From Marivivens donghaensis (GTDB lineage: Bacteria > Pseudomonadota > Alphaproteobacteria > Rhodobacterales > Rhodobacteraceae): a stretch of 64,000 nucleotides of DNA. The stretch spans positions 620,001 to 684,000 of the forward strand of contig NZ_JAUFRA010000005.1 in assembly GCF_030410045.1 (NCBI RefSeq), written 5' to 3'. Both the position numbers and the translations under genes were made by a program. The notes beneath the pieces are model-generated. The model did no database searches, was not told the DNA's origin, and saw only the letters and a list, made by a program, of their open reading frames with translations. Of the stretch, positions 60,219 to 64,000 are shown one piece after another (the first letter of the stretch is position 1; every line of letters begins with the position of its first letter).

Positions 60219-61523
60219 ATGAAATACACTGTGCGTGCCCTTTTGGGCGCAACCGCTCTGTGTTCGGCTGCTGCCCTAGCGCATGCTGAAACGCTGACCA
60301 TCGCAACCGTGAACAACGGCGACATGATCCGCATGCAGGGTCTGACCGACGACTTCACCGCGAAAACCGGTCACACCGTTGAGTGGGTCACCCTCGAAGA
60401 GAACGTTCTTCGCCAGCGCGTAACCACCGACATCTCGACCAATGGCGGCGCATTCGACATCATGACCATCGGTATGTACGAAACCCCGATCTGGGGTGCG
60501 AACGGCTGGCTGGTCCCGCTCGACGATCTGTCCGAAGAGTACAACGTTGGCGACATCCTGCCTGCTATGGCTGGCGGTCTGAGCTACGACGGCACCCTCT
60601 ACGCTGCACCGTTCTACGGTGAATCGTCGATGATCATGTATCGCACCGACCTGATGGAAAAAGCTGGCCTCGAAATGCCGACCGCTCCGACTTGGTCGTT
60701 CATCCGCGAAGCAGCCGCAGCAATGACCGACCGTGATGCTGACATCAACGGTATCTGTCTGCGCGGTAAAGCAGGCTGGGGTGAAGGCGGCGCGTTCATC
60801 ACTGCGATGGGCAACTCGTTCGGCGCTCAGTGGTTCGACATGGACTGGAACGCAACTTTTGACGGCGAAGCATGGGCAAACACCCTCAACTTCTTCAAAG
60901 GCATGATGGATGAATCCGGTCCGGCTGGCTACGCCACCAACGGCTTCAACGAAAACCTCTCGCTGTTCCAGCAAGGCAAGTGCGGCATGTGGATCGACGC
61001 AACTGTTGCGGCATCCTTCGTCACCAACCCGAACGACTCGACCGTAGCTGACTCGGTTGGCTTCGCACTGGCACCGGATAACGGTCTGGGCAAACGTTCG
61101 AACTGGCTCTGGGCATGGGCTCTCGCGATCCCTGCAGGTTCGCAGAAAACCGACGCCGCGAAACAGTTCATCGAGTGGGCAACTTCGACCTCCTACATCG
61201 AGCTCGTAGCTGCAAACGAAGGCTGGGCAAACGTTCCTCCGGGCGCACGCGTATCGCTGTACGAAAACCCGAACTACAAAGACGTTCCTTTCGCACAGAT
61301 GACCCTGGACTCGATCCTGTCGGCTGACCCGCTGAACGCAACTGTAAACGAAGCACCCTACGTTGGTGTTCAGTTCGCAGCGATCCCAGAATTCGCAGGT
61401 ATCGCAACTGACGTAAGCCAAGAGTTCTCGGCAGCTTACGCTGGTCAACAGACCGTTGAAGAAGCTCTGGCCAAGGCACAAGCCCTGACCAACGACGCAA
61501 TGGAAGCAGCTGGCTACCGCTAA
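60219..61523 (+). CDS. smoE: Polyol ABC transporter substrate-binding protein (SmoE-like)
   Basis: 434-residue periplasmic sugar/polyol-binding protein (SBP family 1). The signal peptide is MKYTVRALLGATALCSAAALAHA with cleavage before ETLTIATVNNGD. Mature-protein stretches are FDIMTIGMYETPIWGANGW and GKCGMWIDATVA. It is close in style to SmoE for sorbitol/mannitol uptake in Rhodobacter. The start has a very strong ribosome-binding site (GGGAGGAAATC). Hairpins after the gene and strong codon preference suggest high expression. Confidence 0.9.
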   Translation: MKYTVRALLGATALCSAAALAHAETLTIATVNNGDMIRMQGLTDDFTAKTGHTVEWVTLEENVLRQRVTTDISTNGGAFDIMTIGMYETPIWGANGWLVPLDDLSEEYNVGDILPAMAGGLSYDGTLYAAPFYGESSMIMYRTDLMEKAGLEMPTAPTWSFIREAAAAMTDRDADINGICLRGKAGWGEGGAFITAMGNSFGAQWFDMDWNATFDGEAWANTLNFFKGMMDESGPAGYATNGFNENLSLFQQGKCGMWIDATVAASFVTNPNDSTVADSVGFALAPDNGLGKRSNWLWAWALAIPAGSQKTDAAKQFIEWATSTSYIELVAANEGWANVPPGARVSLYENPNYKDVPFAQMTLDSILSADPLNATVNEAPYVGVQFAAIPEFAGIATDVSQEFSAAYAGQQTVEEALAKAQALTNDAMEAAGYR

Positions 61524-61538
61524 GCTTTCCTCCAATGA

Positions 61539-61566
61539 CGGTGGGTGGCCCTCGCGCTGCCCACCG
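61539..61566 (+). promoter_or_regulatory. Intercistronic stem-loop after smoE
   Basis: CGGTGGG (61539-61545) pairs with CCCACCG (61560-61566) across a 14-nt loop, with no T-tract after it. Stems like this after binding-protein genes commonly stabilise the upstream mRNA and keep the binding protein in excess over the permeases. Confidence 0.55.
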
Positions 61567-61602
61567 CTCATTTCAATCTACGAATTACGCAAAGATCTTT
61601 AA

Positions 61603-61620
61603 GGTAGCGGCACAGCTACC
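61603..61620 (+). promoter_or_regulatory. Second intercistronic stem-loop before smoF
   Basis: GGTAGC-N6-GCTACC, a perfect 6-bp hairpin 18 bp upstream of the smoF start and directly before its AGAGGAAG ribosome-binding site. It may tune permease translation. Confidence 0.45.
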
Positions 61621-61638
61621 AACAGAGGAAGTGCATTC

Positions 61639-62505
61639 ATGGCGACCCAACATTCACGCGCTGCAGCTCGCATTATGATGGCCCCCGCGGTCATTCTATT
61701 GCTGGGTTGGATGCTCGTCCCGCTCACGATGACGCTCTATTTCTCGTTCAAGAACTACCTGCCCCTGCGTGGCGGCGACCTTGGATGGGCTGGATTCGAA
61801 AACTACACGCGCTTTGTCACAAGCAGTTCTTTCTGGCCGAGCATCCTCACCACCCTAATCATCGTTGGTGGCGTGCTGTTTATCACAGTCGTGTTCGGTG
61901 TTCTGCTGGCGCTCTTGCTGGACCGCCCAATGTGGGGCCAAGGCATCGTTCGCATCCTCGTGATTGCACCCTTCTTTGTCATGCCGACCGTGTCCGCACT
62001 GGTCTGGAAGAACATGTTCATGGACCCGACCAACGGCCTGTTCGCCCACCTGTGGCGCGCCTTTGGTGCGCAGCCCGTTGAATGGATGTCGCAGGCCTCC
62101 CTACCCTCGATCATCATCATCGTCAGCTGGCAATGGCTGCCGTTTGCGACCCTCATTCTGCTGACCGCGATCCAATCGTTGGACGGCGAACAACTCGAAG
62201 CGTCTGAAATGGACGGCGCACCTGCCCTGAAACGGTTCTGGTACATCATCCTGCCGCACCTAAGCCGTGCAATTACCGTCGTGATCCTAATCCAGACAAT
62301 CTTTCTTCTGGCGGTTTTCGCAGAGATTTTCGTCACCACCGGCGGCGCATTCGGCACCAAGACACTCAGCTACCTCATCTTCCAGCGGGTTCTGGAAAGC
62401 CAAAACATCGGTCTGGGCTCTGCAGGCGGCGTCTACGCGATCATCCTCGCAAACATCATCGCCATCTTCCTGATGCGCATCGTCGGCAAAAACTTGGATA
62501 ACTGA
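61639..62505 (+). CDS. smoF: Polyol ABC transporter permease (SmoF-like)
   Basis: 288-residue MalF-type sugar permease with six helices. The binding-protein-dependent transport EAA loop (EASEMDGAPALKRFWYIILPHL) sits near 190-215. A first-helix LLGWMLVPLTMTLYFSFKNY and a periplasmic GFENYTRFV stretch are typical. It lies 13 bp before its partner permease. Confidence 0.92.
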   Translation: MATQHSRAAARIMMAPAVILLLGWMLVPLTMTLYFSFKNYLPLRGGDLGWAGFENYTRFVTSSSFWPSILTTLIIVGGVLFITVVFGVLLALLLDRPMWGQGIVRILVIAPFFVMPTVSALVWKNMFMDPTNGLFAHLWRAFGAQPVEWMSQASLPSIIIIVSWQWLPFATLILLTAIQSLDGEQLEASEMDGAPALKRFWYIILPHLSRAITVVILIQTIFLLAVFAEIFVTTGGAFGTKTLSYLIFQRVLESQNIGLGSAGGVYAIILANIIAIFLMRIVGKNLDN

Positions 62506-62518
62506 GGGAGGAGCAGTC

Positions 62519-63349
62519 ATGGCACGCACCGTCACCACACGCCAAAAGGCGCTCAATACGACCCTCGCTTGGGCTATCGGTCTTCTGATCTTTTTCCCGA
62601 TCCTGTGGACTATTCTGACCAGCTTTAAAACCGAAGGTCAGGCAATCTCTGATCCACCCATTTTCCTGTTCTTTGACTGGACGCTGGAAAACTACGCGAT
62701 CGTTCAGGAACGCTCTGACTACCTGCGGTTCCTGACAAACTCTGTGATCATCGCAGTTGGCTCTACCCTCTTGGGCATCGTTGTCGCGGTTCCTGCAGCA
62801 TGGTCGATGGCATTCGTTCCCTCCAAACGGACCAAAGACATCCTGATGTGGATGCTCTCGACCAAGATGTTGCCAGCGGTTGGTGTTCTTTACCCTATCT
62901 ACCTGCTGTTCATCAAATTGGGTCTTTTGGACAACCGTTGGGGTCTGGTCGTTGTCCTGATGTTGATCAACCTGCCGATCATCGTCTGGATGCTCTACAC
63001 CTACTTCAAGGAAATCCCGGGTGAGATCCTTGAGGCAGCCCGCATGGATGGCGCCACACTGCGCGAGGAAATCCTCTACATCCTCACGCCAATGGCCGTC
63101 CCTGGCATCGCCTCGACGATCCTCTTGAACGTCATTCTGGCTTGGAACGAAGCGTTTTGGACGCTCAACCTGACGGCCGCCAAAGCCGCTCCGTTGACCG
63201 CATTCATCGCAAGCTACTCCAGCCCTGAAGGCCTCTTTTACGCAAAACTCTCTGCTGCTTCGACCATGGCGATCGCACCGATCCTGATCATGGGCTGGTT
63301 CAGCCAAAAACAACTTGTCCGCGGTCTGACCTTCGGCGCCGTGAAATAA
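62519..63349 (+). CDS. smoG: Polyol ABC transporter permease (SmoG-like)
   Basis: 276-residue MalG-type permease. The N-terminal helix is followed by ILTSFKTEGQAIS and LENYAIV, and the EAA loop (EAARMDGATLREEILYILTPM) lies near 172-192. Strong ribosome-binding site (GGGAGGAG). It pairs with SmoF to form the channel and lies 11 bp before the ATPase gene. Confidence 0.92.
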   Translation: MARTVTTRQKALNTTLAWAIGLLIFFPILWTILTSFKTEGQAISDPPIFLFFDWTLENYAIVQERSDYLRFLTNSVIIAVGSTLLGIVVAVPAAWSMAFVPSKRTKDILMWMLSTKMLPAVGVLYPIYLLFIKLGLLDNRWGLVVVLMLINLPIIVWMLYTYFKEIPGEILEAARMDGATLREEILYILTPMAVPGIASTILLNVILAWNEAFWTLNLTAAKAAPLTAFIASYSSPEGLFYAKLSAASTMAIAPILIMGWFSQKQLVRGLTFGAVK

Positions 63350-63360
63350 GGAAAAGAATA

Positions 63361-64000
63361 ATGGGACGCATTACGCTAGATAAAGTCACCAAACGTTTCG
63401 GCGATGTCGAAGTTATCCCGCCGCTGGACTTGACCATCGAAGACGGAGAGTTCGTTGTATTCGTTGGCCCATCGGGTTGCGGCAAATCCACTCTTCTGCG
63501 CCTGATCGCTGGCCTTGAGGACGTGTCGGGCGGCCAAATCCGCATCGACAGCAAAGACGCCACCGACCTGCCGCCCGCAAAACGCGGTCTTGCGATGGTG
63601 TTCCAGTCCTACGCGCTCTACCCGCATATGTCCGTGCGCAAGAACATCGCCTTCCCGCTCAAGATGGCAAAGATGGATCAGGCCGAAATCGACCGCCGCG
63701 TGGATAACGCTGCAAAGGTTCTGAACCTCGATAGCTACATTGATCGCCGTCCGGGTCAGCTCTCTGGCGGTCAGCGCCAGCGTGTTGCAATTGGCCGCGC
63801 GATTGTGCGCGAACCAAGCGCGTTCCTCTTTGACGAACCGCTGTCGAACTTGGACGCAGCGCTTCGCGTTGGGATGCGACTTGAGATCTCAGAACTCCAC
63901 GAGCGCCTGAAAACCACCATGGTCTACGTGACCCACGATCAGGTCGAAGCGATGACCATGGCAGACAAAATCGTGGTTCTGCAGGCTGGTGTGATCGAAC
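63361..64000 (+). CDS. smoK: Polyol ABC transporter ATP-binding protein (SmoK/MsmK-like), cut by window end
   Basis: Partial; 213 codons visible of an expected 330 or so. Walker A is GPSGCGKST near residue 37, Q-loop FQSYALYPHM, signature LSGGQRQR, Walker B FLFDEPLSNLDA, switch His in VTHDQ. It belongs to the MalK/UgpC sugar-importer ATPases, whose C-terminal TOBE regulatory domain would lie beyond the edge. It energises SmoEFG. Confidence 0.93.
   Translation, partial: MGRITLDKVTKRFGDVEVIPPLDLTIEDGEFVVFVGPSGCGKSTLLRLIAGLEDVSGGQIRIDSKDATDLPPAKRGLAMVFQSYALYPHMSVRKNIAFPLKMAKMDQAEIDRRVDNAAKVLNLDSYIDRRPGQLSGGQRQRVAIGRAIVREPSAFLFDEPLSNLDAALRVGMRLEISELHERLKTTMVYVTHDQVEAMTMADKIVVLQAGVIE

Noticed and set aside
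60276..61571. 431-codon open frame antisense to smoE
   Set aside because: Cys/Val/Arg-rich shadow of a highly biased gene; no motif.
1..64000. Mobile elements, prophage, defence systems or CRISPR
   Set aside because: No transposase, integrase, phage gene, toxin-antitoxin pair, restriction gene or regular repeat-spacer array was found; gene order and composition look chromosomal throughout.

Overview
The window is about 64 kb of a moderately GC-rich alphaproteobacterial chromosome. It is most likely from the marine Roseobacter group (Rhodobacterales). The signs are a C4-pathway hemA, a complete soxTRS/soxVWXYZABCD thiosulfate-oxidation locus, a carboxyspermidine-type polyamine pair, an smo-type polyol ABC transporter, glpX, and a carnitine-degradation locus with a fused carnitine dehydrogenase-thioesterase. 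I see no prophage, insertion sequence, integrase, CRISPR array or rRNA.

Layout. 1-4.0 kb: rpoD (cut by the left edge) and dnaG. 4.4-7.0 kb: three overlapping TadE/TadG-like surface genes, the first with a von Willebrand A domain. 7.1-13.5 kb: pirin, a TetR regulator, a small lipoprotein, hom, glpX, recJ and tRNA-Glu. 13.5-17.8 kb: sugar-acid-like metabolism (a beta-hydroxyacid dehydrogenase, a zinc alcohol dehydrogenase, an enolase-superfamily enzyme) and a degenerate class II aldolase-fold protein co-transcribed with a dioxygenase. 17.8-33.4 kb: a quaternary-amine (gamma-butyrobetaine/carnitine) catabolic island. 33.4-36.3 kb: a second GlxA-type regulator, nagA and a ROK kinase. 36.4-39.6 kb: carboxyspermidine dehydrogenase and decarboxylase, then a Crp-family regulator. 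39.8-44.5 kb: gcvP, gcvH and gcvT behind a tandem glycine riboswitch. 44.6-47.2 kb: a secreted MBL-fold hydrolase, hemA and a DUF302 protein. 47.3-57.2 kb: the sox locus. 57.2-58.3 kb: an M19 dipeptidase. 58.4-64 kb: a polyol (smo-like) operon, cut by the right edge.

How it fits together. The most interesting region is 17-33 kb. cdhC, a fused carnitine dehydrogenase/thioesterase and a dipeptide-type ABC importer form one operon that should convert L-carnitine to glycine betaine and acetoacetate. Beside it lies an acyl-CoA dehydrogenase, an ADP-forming acyl-CoA synthetase and a clear CaiD, plus an HSL-type hydrolase. Together these could turn gamma-butyrobetaine or crotonobetaine into L-carnitine through CoA thioesters. 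A gamma-butyrobetaine-hydroxylase-like 2-oxoglutarate dioxygenase offers an oxygen-dependent entry. Three regulators (one LysR, two GlxA/CdhR-type) sit in divergent promoters that carry clear dyad or direct-repeat candidate operators.

The sox region carries an ArsR-type SoxR with the two cysteines expected of persulfide sensors. Sites built on an ATTCAnAT half-site lie upstream of soxX, between soxS and soxV, and, unexpectedly, upstream of the MBL-fold hydrolase 9 kb away. All assignments are by eye from translated sequence. No similarity search or alignment was run.
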